A stretch of DNA of 64,000 nt from RGIG529 sp050950425 (GCA_050950425.1 JBMNHO010000002.1:1550001-1614000); one strand, 5' to 3'; numbered from the stretch's first letter, positions 50,829-61,342 are shown. Notes: generated by a model not told the origin, from the letters alone. Program-made: numbers and translations.

Positions 50829-52145
50829 CTGAAAAACGAAGATAAAAAGTCCGTTCGCTGTTCGTTCTGCGGCAAGCAGGAAGAACAGGTGGATCGGATT
50901 ATCGCAGGTCCGGGTGCCTGTATTTGCAATGAGTGCGTTGCCCTTTGCATGAGCATTCTGGACGACGAGTATGAGGAACGAAAAACAGCGCGAACGGAAA
51001 TGATGCAGGAAGACTTTCGCTCTGTCCCTGTGCCCAAGGAAATCAAAGATACCCTGGATCAATATATCATCGGGCAGGAGGATGCGAAGATCCACTTATC
51101 TGTTGCGGTATACAACCACTATAAGCGCATTTTATTCGGTGGCCAAGACGATGTGGAGCTGCAAAAGAGCAACATCCTGATGATCGGGCCGACGGGCTGC
51201 GGCAAAACGCTGTTTGCCCAGACGCTGGCGCGGGTCCTGCAGGTGCCTTTTGCCATTGCGGATGCCACAACACTGACAGAGGCGGGATATGTAGGCGACG
51301 ATGTGGAAAACATCCTTCTGCGGTTGCTGCAGGCAGCAGATTATGATGTAGAGCTGGCACAACACGGCATTATCTATATCGATGAAATGGATAAAATCGC
51401 GCGGAAAAGCGAAAACACGTCCATTACCCGGGATGTTTCCGGCGAGGGCGTACAACAGGCGTTGCTGAAGATCTTGGAGGGAACGGTGGCAAACGTGCCG
51501 CCCCAGGGCGGCAGAAAACACCCTCACCAGGAGTTTATTCAGATTGACACGAAAAATATTTTATTTATCTGCGGCGGCGCCTTTGACGGCATTGAAAAAA
51601 TCATCGAACAGCGCATGGATAAAAAAACCATTGGCTTCGGCGGCAATATCCAGAGCAAAAAGGGAAAAGATATTGGTGTGCTGCTGAAAGAAATTCAGCC
51701 CCATGATCTGCTGAAGTTCGGGATTATTCCCGAGCTGGTCGGGCGTCTTCCGGTGATTGCGCCCCTCAGCGCATTGACCAAAGAACAGATGATTCAAATT
51801 TTGACAGAGCCGAAAAACGCGCTGGTAAAGCAATATCAAAAGCTGCTGAGCTACGATCAGGTCAAACTGAACTTTGAGGAAGATGCTTTGTCCGCCGTTG
51901 CAGACAAAGCAGTGGCCCGGGGCATTGGCGCCCGAGGCCTGCGTGCTGTGCTGGAAGGTGTGATGACAGAGATCATGTACGACATCCCTTCTGATCCCAC
52001 GATAGAAACCGTAACCATTACAAAAGAGTGCGTGGAAGAGGGAAGCCAGCCGAAGATTGAGCGGAACCCGGAGAAGGCAGCGGTGCCTCGCGCGTTCCCG
52101 TTGCCGGCGGATTTGACGATCACACCGAAAGAAAACGCTTCCTGA
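50829..52145 (+). CDS. clpX: ATP-dependent protease ATPase subunit ClpX, apparent CTG start
   Basis: 438 residues. The zinc-binding domain ([15 protein letters not shown]...[10 protein letters not shown]) begins 10 codons in. Walker A GPTGCGKT, Walker [11 protein letters not shown] and the ClpP-binding IGF loop (KKTIGFGG) are intact. No ATG, GTG or TTG lies in frame between the upstream TGA (50802-50804) and the GTG at 50889, which is inside the zinc domain. CTG at 50829 lies 6 nt after GGAGG and gives the normal [15 protein letters not shown] opening, so it is the best start. It unfolds substrates for ClpP. Confidence 0.93.
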   Translation: MKNEDKKSVRCSFCGKQEEQVDRIIAGPGACICNECVALCMSILDDEYEERKTARTEMMQEDFRSVPVPKEIKDTLDQYIIGQEDAKIHLSVAVYNHYKRILFGGQDDVELQKSNILMIGPTGCGKTLFAQTLARVLQVPFAIADATTLTEAGYVGDDVENILLRLLQAADYDVELAQHGIIYIDEMDKIARKSENTSITRDVSGEGVQQALLKILEGTVANVPPQGGRKHPHQEFIQIDTKNILFICGGAFDGIEKIIEQRMDKKTIGFGGNIQSKKGKDIGVLLKEIQPHDLLKFGIIPELVGRLPVIAPLSALTKEQMIQILTEPKNALVKQYQKLLSYDQVKLNFEEDALSAVADKAVARGIGARGLRAVLEGVMTEIMYDIPSDPTIETVTITKECVEEGSQPKIERNPEKAAVPRAFPLPADLTITPKENAS

Positions 52146-52208
52146 CGATATTGAAGGGGGCGCGGAGCCAATCTTCCAACCGGCCGAATGGCTTGCCTGC
52201 TACCGGCT

Positions 52209-52252
52209 GGGCGGGCGCCCTGTGAATTTCACAACCGGGTGCCTGCCCTTTT
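52209..52252 (+). terminator. Terminator or attenuator between clpX and lon
   Basis: A 12-bp GC-rich stem (52209-52220 with 52237-52248) followed by four T. It would separate lon from clpX or tune readthrough. Confidence 0.7.
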
Positions 52253-52310
52253 CTTTATATGCGGCGCGGCCGCAAAGCCCCATTTTCTCAACGGAAAGGA
52301 GCGAGGGGCA

Positions 52311-54716
52311 ATGGAAACCAAATTGCGTTTGATGCCAATGCTGGCCTTACGGGGGCTGACGATTTTTCCCAACGTAGCCCTTCATTTTGATGTAGGCCGC
52401 CAGATCTCGATTCGCGCGCTGGATGAAGCGATGGAAGAGGATCAGATGATCTTCCTGGTGGCGCAGAAAGATGTTTTGACCGAGGAACCCACGTTGAATG
52501 ACTTATATCAGATGGGTACCGTTTCAAGGATTCGCCAGATTTTGCGTCTACCCGGTGACACGGTGCGTGTCATGGTGGAGGGGGAGTCCAGGGGACGTCT
52601 GAAGGAAGTGCTGCGTAGCGAGCCATCATTTTACTGCCAGGTGGAGGAGTACCTCCCTACGGAACCGGTCAAGCCAACGGCGCGCATTGAAGCGCTGATC
52701 CGTCGCTGCTATGAAATTTTCGAGCGATATATCGAGCTGGCGCCAAAGATGACGCCGGATGTCCTGCTCAACGTGCTGTCTTCTACGGACCCTGGTTATA
52801 TTGCCGATTATATTGCGCAGAACATCTCCATGCGGAGTGAAGATAAGCAGAGCATTTTAGAAGAGTTGCGGCCCGTGCGCCGTTTGGAACGGATCTGTCA
52901 GATCTTGGCACGAGAGAGCGAAGTGCTCCAGCTGGAACAGGACATGCAGGCCAGAGTGCGTGACCAATTGGGAAAAAACCAAAGAGATTATATTTTGCGA
53001 GAACAAATGAAAGTGATCCGTTCTGAGCTGGGGGAAGAGGATTTTTCCAGTGAACGGGAGGAATATGAAGCGAAAATCGCAGCGGCAAAGCTACCCAAAG
53101 AGGTGGAGGAAAAGCTGCGAAAAGAGCTGACCCGCTTGACCAAGCAGCCCCCCGGCTCGGCGGAGTCGTCCGTGCTGCGCAACTATCTGGATGTTTGCCT
53201 GGAGCTGCCATGGAACAAACAGACAAAAGAACGGCTGGACGTGGAAGCCGCCCGAAAGCGCTTGGACAAGGACCATTTTGGCCTTGCCAAAGTGAAAGAG
53301 CGGATGCTGGAGTTTTTGGCGGTTAAGCAATTGGCGCCTACGCTGAAAGGGCAGATCATTTGCCTTGTCGGCCCGCCGGGTGTGGGCAAAACCTCCATTG
53401 CCATGTCCATCGCCGGCGCGCTGAACCGAAAGCTGGCTCGTTTGTCTTTGGGCGGCGTGCGGGATGAAGCGGATATTCGGGGACACCGCAAGACGTATGT
53501 GGGTGCCATGCCCGGGCGCATCATTGCTGCCATCCAGCAGGCGGGCTCTAAAAACCCGCTGCTGCTGCTGGATGAAATTGATAAACTGGGGAGCGACTAC
53601 CGGGGGGATCCGTCCGCCGCGCTTTTAGAGGTGCTGGATGTGGAGCAAAATGCCACCTTCCGAGATCATTTCCTGGAGCTCCCCTTTGACCTGTCGAACG
53701 TGCTGTTTATTACAACGGCAAACACCACATCCACCATTCCCCGTCCTTTGCTGGACCGGATGGAGGTGATCGAGCTGGGCAGCTACACAGACGAAGAGAA
53801 GTTGCAAATCGCGAAAAATCATCTGCTCCCAAAGCAGATGAAGCGGCATGGGCTGCGGCGCAGCCAGCTGCGGTTTACGGATGATGCCATCCGTGAGATT
53901 ATCGTGGGGTACACCAGAGAGGCTGGCGTGCGTGTGCTGGAGCGGGAACTGGCCGCTGTCTGCCGGAAAACGGCGATGAAGATCGTGTCAGGGGAGACCA
54001 AATCCGCTTCTGTCACCGGCGACAATGTAGCCGTGTTTTTGGGCGTGCGCAGATATCATCCGGAGCACATGGAAAAAGCGGAAGAAATCGGCGTGGTTAA
54101 CGGGCTTGCCTGGACTTCTGTTGGGGGAGAGCTGCTGGAAGTAGAGGTCAACGTGGTAGATGGAAACGGACGAGTTGAGCTTACCGGGAACTTGGGCAAC
54201 GTGATGAAGGAGTCGGCGCAGGCTGCTCTTTCTTATATCAGAAGCCGAGCCAAGGAGCTGGGCATTCCCGCCGATTTCTACAAAGAAAAGGACATTCATG
54301 TTCATTTTCCGGAAGGTGCGGTGCCAAAAGACGGCCCTTCCGCCGGGATTACCATCACAACGGCCATGGTGTCTGCCCTCACCGAGCGGCCGGTGCGCCG
54401 CAACATTGCCATGACGGGAGAAGTGACGCTGCGGGGCCGCGTGTTACCCATCGGCGGCTTAAAGGAAAAGACAATGGCCGCACTGCGTCATGGGGTTAAA
54501 ACAGTGATTCTTCCGGCAGACAACGCCCCAAATCTGGAAGAGATTGACCAAACGGTACGCCGTGCGCTGCAGTTTGTGACGGTGGAGCATGTGGACGCTG
54601 TCCTGTTAGAGGCACTTCATCTGTCCGTTGCGCCGGAGGCCGCGGAAGAACCGGAGGGGGCCATTGCCGTCCCCCCCAATGAAACAGGCGGCAGCAGCGT
54701 TGCATTGACACAATAA
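52311..54716 (+). CDS. lon: ATP-dependent protease Lon
   Basis: 801 residues from an ATG behind AAAGGAG. N-terminal substrate domain ([18 protein letters not shown] start), AAA+ core with [11 protein letters not shown] and [13 protein letters not shown], and the C-terminal protease domain with the Ser/Lys dyad in [14 protein letters not shown] and [10 protein letters not shown]. Soluble quality-control protease. An earlier in-frame start would run through the terminator-like hairpin. Confidence 0.97.
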   Translation: METKLRLMPMLALRGLTIFPNVALHFDVGRQISIRALDEAMEEDQMIFLVAQKDVLTEEPTLNDLYQMGTVSRIRQILRLPGDTVRVMVEGESRGRLKEVLRSEPSFYCQVEEYLPTEPVKPTARIEALIRRCYEIFERYIELAPKMTPDVLLNVLSSTDPGYIADYIAQNISMRSEDKQSILEELRPVRRLERICQILARESEVLQLEQDMQARVRDQLGKNQRDYILREQMKVIRSELGEEDFSSEREEYEAKIAAAKLPKEVEEKLRKELTRLTKQPPGSAESSVLRNYLDVCLELPWNKQTKERLDVEAARKRLDKDHFGLAKVKERMLEFLAVKQLAPTLKGQIICLVGPPGVGKTSIAMSIAGALNRKLARLSLGGVRDEADIRGHRKTYVGAMPGRIIAAIQQAGSKNPLLLLDEIDKLGSDYRGDPSAALLEVLDVEQNATFRDHFLELPFDLSNVLFITTANTTSTIPRPLLDRMEVIELGSYTDEEKLQIAKNHLLPKQMKRHGLRRSQLRFTDDAIREIIVGYTREAGVRVLERELAAVCRKTAMKIVSGETKSASVTGDNVAVFLGVRRYHPEHMEKAEEIGVVNGLAWTSVGGELLEVEVNVVDGNGRVELTGNLGNVMKESAQAALSYIRSRAKELGIPADFYKEKDIHVHFPEGAVPKDGPSAGITITTAMVSALTERPVRRNIAMTGEVTLRGRVLPIGGLKEKTMAALRHGVKTVILPADNAPNLEEIDQTVRRALQFVTVEHVDAVLLEALHLSVAPEAAEEPEGAIAVPPNETGGSSVALTQ

Positions 54717-54733
54717 AGTAAGATGATAATAGG

Positions 54734-54778
54734 GCGTTCCGGCCGGGGCAGGCCATCGGTCTGCTCCGGCCGGAACGC
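54734..54778 (+). other. Large GC-rich hairpin between lon and ysxC
   Basis: An 18-bp stem (54734-54751 with 54761-54778, one G-U) with no T tract. The ysxC ribosome site follows at once, so it may affect translation or mRNA processing rather than end transcription. Confidence 0.55.
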
Positions 54779-54791
54779 AGGGTGGTTTCAT

Positions 54792-55385
54792 ATGAATTTA
54801 CAAAAGACAGAATTTATTCGCTCCGCCGTGAAGGCGTCTGATTTTCCAAGAGACGGATTGCCCCAGGTGGTTTTTTCCGGGCGGTCTAATGTTGGAAAAT
54901 CGTCGGTGATCAACCGGCTTTTGAACCGGAAAAACTTTGCCAGGGTGGGTAACTCGCCGGGGAAAACCGTTCACATCAATTTTTTTGAAGTGGATCGCAC
55001 GTTTTACTTAGTGGACCTTCCCGGATACGGGTATGCCAAGGTATCAAAGACGGAGCGGGAGCGATGGGGGCGGCTGATCGAAACGTATTTTGCCAGCGAA
55101 CAGCTGTTTTCCTTTGGCGTGATGATCGTAGACTCTCGTCACAAGCCGACGGCGGACGACTGCACCATGGCCGTCTGGTTCCGCGAGAGCGGACGCCCCT
55201 ACGCGGTGGTGGCCAACAAGGCGGACAAGCTGAAGCGGAGCGAGCGGGAGCCGAATGTTCAAAGAATTGTTGAAACGCTGGAGCTTTCAGACGATGTGCC
55301 GGTGATTTTGTTTTCCGCCGCCACGGGAGAAGGGAAAGAGGATTTGCTTCGCCTGATTTTTGGCCACGTGGAGGAAAAGCAATGA
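54792..55385 (+). CDS. ysxC: Ribosome-assembly GTP-binding protein YsxC/EngB
   Basis: 197 residues. FSGRSNVGKSSVINRLL (G1), the SPGKTVHINFFEV region (G2), LVDLPGYGYAKV (G3) and NKADKLKRSE (G4) are the EngB set. Acts in 50S assembly. It follows lon, as in Bacillus, and overlaps the FAH-family gene by 4 bp. Confidence 0.95.
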   Translation: MNLQKTEFIRSAVKASDFPRDGLPQVVFSGRSNVGKSSVINRLLNRKNFARVGNSPGKTVHINFFEVDRTFYLVDLPGYGYAKVSKTERERWGRLIETYFASEQLFSFGVMIVDSRHKPTADDCTMAVWFRESGRPYAVVANKADKLKRSEREPNVQRIVETLELSDDVPVILFSAATGEGKEDLLRLIFGHVEEKQ

Positions 55386-56134
55386 AGTATGTTCGTGTTT
55401 TGAAGGATGGAGCGCCGGTTTGGGGCGTGCTGAAAGGGGATCAAATTTGTACGCTGGAGGAGGCACCCTTTCATCGCGTTTCCTTAGACGGGGAGAGGGT
55501 TCCCCTTGCGGGGGCAAAGCTGCTGGCGCCCTGCGCGCCCACTAAAATTGTCTGCGTGGGGAAAAATTATTATGACCACGCCATGGAGCTGGGCAGCGAC
55601 GTACCGAAGCAGCCGATTTTATTTTTAAAAGGCACCAATACGGTCAACCATCCGGATCACGCGGTGACGGCGCCCGGCTTTGTGCAGCGGCTGGATTATG
55701 AAGGGGAGCTGGCCTTTGTGGTGCGCAAGCGAGCAAAAAACGTTGCGCCGGAAGACGCCGCGTCCTATATTTTGGGATATACCTGCCTCAACGACGTGAC
55801 CGCCAGAGACATCCAGACAGAGGACGAGCAGTGGACTCGGTCCAAAAACATGGACGGGTTTGCCCCCATTGGCCCTGTTGTAACCGATGAAGTGGATCCG
55901 TCTGATTTGAAACTGGAGACCCGGCGCAACGGCGAGGTGGTGCAGTCCTCCCGCACATCTGCAATGATGCACTCGGTGCCACAGCTTCTGGCGTTTATCA
56001 CAGCGTCTATGACGCTGGAACCCGGAGACGTGGTGGCGACAGGGACGCCGGCGGGCATCGGCCCTATGGTTCCCGGAGATGTGGTGGAAGTGGAAATTGA
56101 GCAAGTGGGCATATTGCGCACGGTGGTGGAGTAG
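55382..56134 (+). CDS. Fumarylacetoacetate hydrolase family protein
   Basis: 250 residues. ICVGKNYYDHAMELG-like KIVCVGKNYYDHAMELG, metal ligands in LDYEGELAFVV (Glu pair) and NDVTARDIQ (Asp), and the late PGDVVATGTPAGIGPM are typical. Members hydrolyse or decarboxylate 2-keto acids or acylpyruvates; the substrate here is unknown. Confidence 0.9.
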   Translation: MKYVRVLKDGAPVWGVLKGDQICTLEEAPFHRVSLDGERVPLAGAKLLAPCAPTKIVCVGKNYYDHAMELGSDVPKQPILFLKGTNTVNHPDHAVTAPGFVQRLDYEGELAFVVRKRAKNVAPEDAASYILGYTCLNDVTARDIQTEDEQWTRSKNMDGFAPIGPVVTDEVDPSDLKLETRRNGEVVQSSRTSAMMHSVPQLLAFITASMTLEPGDVVATGTPAGIGPMVPGDVVEVEIEQVGILRTVVE

Positions 56135-56138
56135 CCAT

Positions 56139-56798
56139 ATGTCATTTTGGAATATGTTTGACTGGGGACAGGTTTTGACTTGGGCACTTCGAGCGGCGGC
56201 TGTCCTCATCTGTATTATGATCCATGAAGTGAGCCATGGTGCCGCGGCTCTTCTCCTAGGAGATCCCACGGCAAAAAGTCAGCACAGGCTTTCTTTAAAC
56301 CCGCTGCGGCATCTGGATCCTTTTGGGATGCTGATGATGCTGTTTTTGGGGTTCGGCTGGGCGAAACCCGTGCCGGTGGATATGCGGTATTTCAAGCATC
56401 CCAAAAGCGGAATGGCGCTGACGGCGCTGGCGGGGCCGTTATCCAATTTTGTTTTGGCGTCTCTCATGCTGTTTGTGTCCGGCTTGCTGCTGCGCTTGTC
56501 GCTAACGGCCTTTTTGGCCCAGCTGATTGGCTTTTTCCTTCAGATTGCCATTTTAAGCATTGGCCTTGGCATATTTAACTTGATCCCATTCCCCCCGCTG
56601 GACGGGTTTAAAATTGTCCTTTCCTTTTTACCTGACCGGATTTACTATCGGGCGCTGCAGTATGAGCGATATGGAATACTAGTGCTGATTGCTGTGTTTT
56701 GGCTGGGGGGCGGCGGTCGCTTTTTGTCGGCGGCGATTTCCGGGACGCTGCGTGTTCTCTGTGCAATCTCGGGCTTTCCCTATGTCCTTCTTGCATGA
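56139..56798 (+). CDS. Site-2 protease family (M50) membrane protein
   Basis: 219 residues from ATG 56139 behind GGTGGAG. About six membrane segments, HEVSH zinc motif near residue 29 and NLIPFPPLDGFKI near 150, as in the small YwhC/Rip-like M50 peptidases often found just before scpA. Substrates unknown. Confidence 0.88.
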   Translation: MSFWNMFDWGQVLTWALRAAAVLICIMIHEVSHGAAALLLGDPTAKSQHRLSLNPLRHLDPFGMLMMLFLGFGWAKPVPVDMRYFKHPKSGMALTALAGPLSNFVLASLMLFVSGLLLRLSLTAFLAQLIGFFLQIAILSIGLGIFNLIPFPPLDGFKIVLSFLPDRIYYRALQYERYGILVLIAVFWLGGGGRFLSAAISGTLRVLCAISGFPYVLLA

Positions 56799-56847
56799 AA
56801 CGAAAAAGCAAGCCTTGTTTTTGAAAACGGATTTCGGAGGTGGCAAA

Positions 56848-57612
56848 TTGGATACCCCCGTGTTTCATCTCAAACAGGTGGTGCGCACCAAAGAGCCGGA
56901 ATTACAGGATTTTCACGGTCCGTTGGACTTAATTTTATATCTTTTGGGGAAACATAAGGTAGAACTTAGCACCTTGTCTTTGACGATGATCGTAGCGCAA
57001 TACTTAGACTATCTCGAAGAGCGGGATACACTGGATCTTTCCATTGCCAGCGAGTTTGTCGCGATGGCTGCTCATTTGGTCTATTTAAAAACAAGGCTCC
57101 TCCTTTCCGCGGCGGAAGAAGAGGTGCAGGCAGAGGTGGAGGAACTGGCCTCTTCCCTGGAAATCCACCGGCAGAGCGAGTGGTATGAGGCCGTGAAGCA
57201 AACATCGGAGGAACTGGCGCGGCGATACGAAAGCGGGGCCAACCGGATGACAAGAAGAAAAGAACCCATTGCCCAGGAACCGCCCCAACACGAAGCGGAT
57301 GCGCTGTTACAGGCCATGCATTGTTTGTTCAAACGGCAGCAAGGTCAAAAGCCGCCGTCCATTGCGCTGTTTCAGGCCCTGGCGGGGCGCCGGCCATATC
57401 CGGTAGAGGAAAAAGCCCAGGAGGTTTTACGTTTTCTCTCCAAAAAGCAAGAAGAAACATTTTGGGCGCTGCTTCGCAGAAGCAGGGACCGCTCGGAATT
57501 GATTGCCACTTTTTTGGCTGTTCTGGAACTTTGCAGAAAACGGGAGGTGCATCTCGTGGGGCAGAGCGGGAAGACGGCAACGCTGCGCCTTGTGGAGAAA
57601 ATATGCCCATGA
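56848..57612 (+). CDS. scpA: Segregation and condensation protein A
   Basis: 254 residues from TTG 56848, chosen for GGAGGTG 5 nt upstream; the frame extends upstream into the M50 gene without a good start. The kleisin opening FHGPLDLILYLLGKHKVELSTLSL is diagnostic, and the acidic middle and C-terminal winged helix follow. It bridges SMC heads in chromosome condensation. It overlaps scpB by 10 bp. Confidence 0.93.
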   Translation: MDTPVFHLKQVVRTKEPELQDFHGPLDLILYLLGKHKVELSTLSLTMIVAQYLDYLEERDTLDLSIASEFVAMAAHLVYLKTRLLLSAAEEEVQAEVEELASSLEIHRQSEWYEAVKQTSEELARRYESGANRMTRRKEPIAQEPPQHEADALLQAMHCLFKRQQGQKPPSIALFQALAGRRPYPVEEKAQEVLRFLSKKQEETFWALLRRSRDRSELIATFLAVLELCRKREVHLVGQSGKTATLRLVEKICP

Positions 57613-58202
57613 GACAAGAAAAGGTGGAAGGAAAAGGATTAGAAACGCTTTTGGAGGGAATCCTATTTGCAGCGGGAGACCCCGTTTCTGTCGCACATCT
57701 GTGCAAAACCCTGGAGCGTGACAGAGGAGCAGTGGAGCAAGCGCTTTCTCGCTTGGCGGATTTTTATGTATCGCAGCAGCGGGGCATTCGCCTGCTGCGT
57801 CTGGGGGAAAAGGTGCAGCTTTGCTCTGCTTCTGAATATGCGCCTCAAATCCGGGCTGTTTTGGAGGCAAAAAAGCCGCCCGTGCTTTCCGGTCCGGCGC
57901 TGGAGGTTTGTTCCATTGTGGCCTATTTTCAGCCGGTGACCAGAGCATATATAGATCAAATTCGGGGTGTTGACAGTGCCTATACCGTCGGATTATTATT
58001 GGAGCGGGGGCTGATTGCCGAGGCGGGCCGCCTTTCTGTGCCGGGAAGACCCCTTCTCTATCGGACGACAGATGCCTTCTTGCGTGTGTTCAAGCTGGAA
58101 ACACTGGGCGCGCTTCCGCCCCTTCCGGAACGGGAAAAAGAACAGGAAGCGGACAAAAGGCCAAGGAAAATGAACGATGCCGAAGAAGAGGAGGAAAACT
58201 GA
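57603..58202 (+). CDS. scpB: Segregation and condensation protein B
   Basis: 199 residues from ATG 57603 (GGAG upstream; a second ATG two codons later is possible). Paired winged helices with LLEGILFAAGDPVS, ALEVCSIVAYFQPVTRAYIDQIRGVDS and GRPLLYRTTDAFLRVF. Works with ScpA and SMC. Confidence 0.93.
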   Translation: MPMRQEKVEGKGLETLLEGILFAAGDPVSVAHLCKTLERDRGAVEQALSRLADFYVSQQRGIRLLRLGEKVQLCSASEYAPQIRAVLEAKKPPVLSGPALEVCSIVAYFQPVTRAYIDQIRGVDSAYTVGLLLERGLIAEAGRLSVPGRPLLYRTTDAFLRVFKLETLGALPPLPEREKEQEADKRPRKMNDAEEEEEN

Positions 58203-58843
58203 TGCTTGCACTTTGGATCATTGGCGGGCTTGTTTTGCTGTGTTTTTTGCTCTCTTTGCTGCGTGTGGGTGTGGTAGCGGAATACGGCGGCGAAACGGCG
58301 CTTTTACGCCTGCGGATCGGTTGGTTTCGCTTTCGGCTTTTGACAGGGAAGGAAGAAGACGAAGAAGCGGGACAAGCCCCGCAAGAAGCAAAGAAAACGT
58401 CTCATAAGGCAGGGGGCGGGTTCAAATCTTTGTCTAAAAGTGCTCGGCAGTTCGGCGGTTCCATCAACAGACTGCGAGGGCTTTTACCCATTGTAACGGA
58501 AGGCATAGGCCGGATACATCAAACATTGACGGTGGATTTATTGCATCTGGAGTATATATCCGGCGGGCCGGATCCGGCAAAGGCTGCCATCGGGTTTGGC
58601 AGGGCGTCTGCTGTGTTTGGTATTTTTTTGCCGGTTTTGGAGAACACTTTTCATATTAAAAAGAAAATCCTTCGTGCGGGGGTCGATTATCACTCCAATG
58701 AGTCGTCCATCTATCTCAAAACATCCCTCTCCATGCACTTATTTCAAATCGTGTCCTTGGCCATTTGGTTTGGCAGACAATATGTAAAGCAAAAGAAAGC
58801 GGTAGAAAAAGGAGCCGTTTCCGCAAAAAACGAAGGGTCTTAA
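58202..58843 (+). CDS. DUF2953 membrane-anchored protein
   Basis: 213 residues. One N-terminal membrane helix (ALWIIGGLVLLCFLLSLL), then a short beta segment, a charged stretch (about 50-85) and the DUF2953 domain (LEYISGGPDPAKAAIGFGRASAV). Its usual place is between scpB and the sporulation gene ytfJ, as here. Function unknown. Confidence 0.85.
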   Translation: MLALWIIGGLVLLCFLLSLLRVGVVAEYGGETALLRLRIGWFRFRLLTGKEEDEEAGQAPQEAKKTSHKAGGGFKSLSKSARQFGGSINRLRGLLPIVTEGIGRIHQTLTVDLLHLEYISGGPDPAKAAIGFGRASAVFGIFLPVLENTFHIKKKILRAGVDYHSNESSIYLKTSLSMHLFQIVSLAIWFGRQYVKQKKAVEKGAVSAKNEGS

Positions 58844-58931
58844 ACCACTTGGTGTTATTTTGCCTGTCCGCAGGGCAATCAAAATGCGGAACTGCCCGAT
58901 TGGTTTTATGGGCAGAGGAAAGAGGCGTGTT

Positions 58932-59339
58932 ATGGAGCATCCCATTGGCGATTTGATGTCCACTACGATGCAGAAAATCAAAGAAATGATTGATGTCAAT
59001 ACGATTGTCGGCGCACCCATCCGCACCGTGGAGGGGATTACCATTATTCCCGTTTCCAAGGTGAGTTTTGGGTTTGCCGCCGGCGGCTCTGATTTTACGG
59101 GGAAAAATCAGAAGGCGGATCAGGAAAACGCGTTTGGCGGCGGAAGCGGCGCCGGCATTAACATTACGCCGGTTGCGTTTTTAATTGTCAACGGCGAGTC
59201 GGTGAAGCTTTTGCCTGTGTCCCCGCCGGCGGCCGGCACCATGGACCGCGTGGTGGAGGCAGTGCCGGATCTGCTGGAAAAGGTAACAGAATTTTTCAAC
59301 AAAAAGAAGGAAAAGAGCGGGGATAAAGAGGGAGCGTAA
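58932..59339 (+). CDS. ytfJ: Sporulation protein YtfJ (GerW family)
   Basis: 135 residues from ATG 58932 (MEHPIGDLMSTTMQKIKEMIDVNTIVG). The Gly-rich block (FGFAAGGSDF...FGGGSGAGINITPVAFLIV) is diagnostic. GerW/YtfJ is needed for proper spore germination in Bacillus. Its presence supports an endospore former. It is followed 55 bp on by dacF. Confidence 0.93.
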   Translation: MEHPIGDLMSTTMQKIKEMIDVNTIVGAPIRTVEGITIIPVSKVSFGFAAGGSDFTGKNQKADQENAFGGGSGAGINITPVAFLIVNGESVKLLPVSPPAAGTMDRVVEAVPDLLEKVTEFFNKKKEKSGDKEGA

Positions 59340-59394
59340 CAATCATACTAGTGTCATCAGTGCCCAAAACTGGGGCAAGACGAGGTGACACGGG

Positions 59395-60507
59395 ATGAAG
59401 GGAAATGATTTGGCTCAGCGGGCAGCCGCTGCTTTGTGTGTGCTGCTTCTCTGGGGCGGCCTTTTGGGTTCGGCGCGGGCGCAATCTGCACCCGCGCTAT
59501 CGGCCTGTTGCGCTGTTTTGATGGACGGAGAAAGCGGACGGATTCTGCTCGAAAAAGAAGGAGAGCAGGAAAAACCCATGGCAAGCATCACCAAAATCAT
59601 GACGGCTTTGGTGGCGGTGGAGCGGGGGGATTTGCAGGCAGACGTGAAAATTCTGCCGGAATACCTGCAAACAGAGGGGTCATCGATCTATCTGAAAGCG
59701 GGGGAAACCGTGAAGCTGGAGACCTTGCTGTATGGCCTGATGCTGGAATCGGGCAATGACGCCGCGCTGGCGATCGCCGGGTTTTGCGCCGGGGATACAG
59801 AGACATTCGTCTCCTGGATGAATGAAAAAGCGGAGCAGCTTGGTCTTTCCCACACCAAGTTTCAAAATCCCAGCGGGCTTCCGGACGAGGATCACTATGC
59901 CTCTGCTGCCGACATGGCGTCGATTACAAGAGCCGCCATGGCAAACGAATCGTTTGCCAAAATATTTTCTGCCAAGGAAATGACGCTGGAGGGGCGGAGT
60001 TTTCGCAACCACAACAAGCTGCTGTGGCAATATGAAGGGGCCGTCGGTGGGAAAACGGGGTTTACCAAAGCTGCCGGGCGAACGCTGGTCACCTGCGCAA
60101 AAAAGGGAGATCGATGGCTGATTGCTGTGACGCTGGATGCCCCCGATGATTGGAATGACCACAAAAACTTGTTTGATTACGGGTTTGCGGCGTTTTCTAC
60201 TCAGGTACTTTGCACAACGGAAGAAAAAGTGGCAGAGCTGGCCGTGCAAGACGGAGAGAGCAACGCCGTTTCCCTTTTTCCAAAGCAAAATGTATCCTAT
60301 CCGTTGCAGGAAGGGGAAAACGTGCAGTCGCGGGTTTCGCTTTTACCCGGGTGCGAGAAGGCGCCCGTGGCGCGGGGAGAAACGGCCGGCGTTCTGACCT
60401 ATTTTTTAGAGGAGGAGCCGGTGGCCCAGGTGGAGCTTTTATATCACGAAACCATTCCCACGAAAAACCGGTCCATTTTAGAGCGGTTTTTGCGCTTATT
60501 TGGTTAG
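59395..60507 (+). CDS. D-alanyl-D-alanine carboxypeptidase (DacF-like, S11)
   Basis: 370 residues. Signal peptide ending near SARAQSA, then the penicillin-binding motifs SITK (MASITKIMTALVA), SGN (LESGNDAALAI) and KTG (VGGKTGFTKAAG), and a C-terminal beta domain. It trims peptidoglycan stem peptides. The position next to ytfJ matches dacF of sporulating Firmicutes. The last residues look like a membrane-binding tail. Confidence 0.92.
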   Translation: MKGNDLAQRAAAALCVLLLWGGLLGSARAQSAPALSACCAVLMDGESGRILLEKEGEQEKPMASITKIMTALVAVERGDLQADVKILPEYLQTEGSSIYLKAGETVKLETLLYGLMLESGNDAALAIAGFCAGDTETFVSWMNEKAEQLGLSHTKFQNPSGLPDEDHYASAADMASITRAAMANESFAKIFSAKEMTLEGRSFRNHNKLLWQYEGAVGGKTGFTKAAGRTLVTCAKKGDRWLIAVTLDAPDDWNDHKNLFDYGFAAFSTQVLCTTEEKVAELAVQDGESNAVSLFPKQNVSYPLQEGENVQSRVSLLPGCEKAPVARGETAGVLTYFLEEEPVAQVELLYHETIPTKNRSILERFLRLFG

Positions 60508-60544
60508 ACGCAAGGGAGCGCAAACGATGAAAAAGGAGGCTGGG

Positions 60545-61270
60545 ATGCCGGAACGATTGCAGAAAATTTTATCCGCTTGCGGCGTGGCGTCCCGACGGCA
60601 GGCGGAACAATTGTTGCGCGCGGGACGGGTGAAAATCAATGGGGCGGTGGCATCTTTAGGGGATCAAGGAGAGCTGGGGAAAGACACGATCACTGTGGAC
60701 GGGGTGGCGCTGCGCCCGCCGGAAACCCATACGTATTTGATGCTGCATAAGCCGAGAGGATATGTTACCACACTGTCGGATGAAAAAGGCCGCAAAACGG
60801 TGAGAGAGCTGGTCGAGGATTGCGGTGTCCGGGTGTATCCCGTTGGGCGGCTGGACTTGGATTCTGAAGGGCTGCTTTTGCTGACGGACGATGGAGCCTT
60901 TGCCCACCGGCTGACCCACCCGTCTCACGAGATTGGAAAGGAATACCTTGTTTGGGTGCGGGGCGATGTGGAAAGGGGGCTTTCCATCTTGCGCGCTCCC
61001 ATGTGCTTGGATGGCGTACCGCTGGCTCCCGCCAGGGTTCAGCTGCGCAGAAAAGGGGAAACGTCTCTTCTTTCTGTTGCCATTCACCAGGGGAAAAACC
61101 GTCAGGTGCGGCGCATGTGCGCACAGGCGGGGCTGCAGGTGATCCGTTTGAAGCGGATTGCCATGGGCCCTGTATGCTTGGGCAGCCTGAAAAAGGGAAC
61201 GTGGCGTTCTTTGACGCCGGAGGAGCTTGACGCGCTTAAACAAAACCAAGGGAAAAGAAAGAAGTTTTGA
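60545..61270 (+). CDS. RNA pseudouridine synthase (RsuA/RluB family)
   Basis: 241 residues from ATG 60545, selected for AAAAAGGAGG directly upstream. N-terminal S4 domain (MPERLQKILSACGVASRRQAEQLLRAGRVKING) and the catalytic GRLDLDSEGLLLLTDDG, with the conserved Asp. Converts specific rRNA uridines to pseudouridine. It follows dacF, as in many Firmicutes, where it is called rluB. Confidence 0.92.
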   Translation: MPERLQKILSACGVASRRQAEQLLRAGRVKINGAVASLGDQGELGKDTITVDGVALRPPETHTYLMLHKPRGYVTTLSDEKGRKTVRELVEDCGVRVYPVGRLDLDSEGLLLLTDDGAFAHRLTHPSHEIGKEYLVWVRGDVERGLSILRAPMCLDGVPLAPARVQLRRKGETSLLSVAIHQGKNRQVRRMCAQAGLQVIRLKRIAMGPVCLGSLKKGTWRSLTPEELDALKQNQGKRKKF

Positions 61271-61278
61271 AAATCCCC

Positions 61279-61307
61279 TTGAAAAAAGGAAGAAAAGCAG
61301 ATATACT
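61279..61307 (+). promoter_or_regulatory. Promoter of the DUF1858 gene
   Basis: TTGAAA (61279-61284), a 17-bp spacer and TATACT (61302-61307). Confidence 0.65.
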
Positions 61308-61342
61308 GGATTTAGAATTCATTATTTTTGGAGGGTCATATT

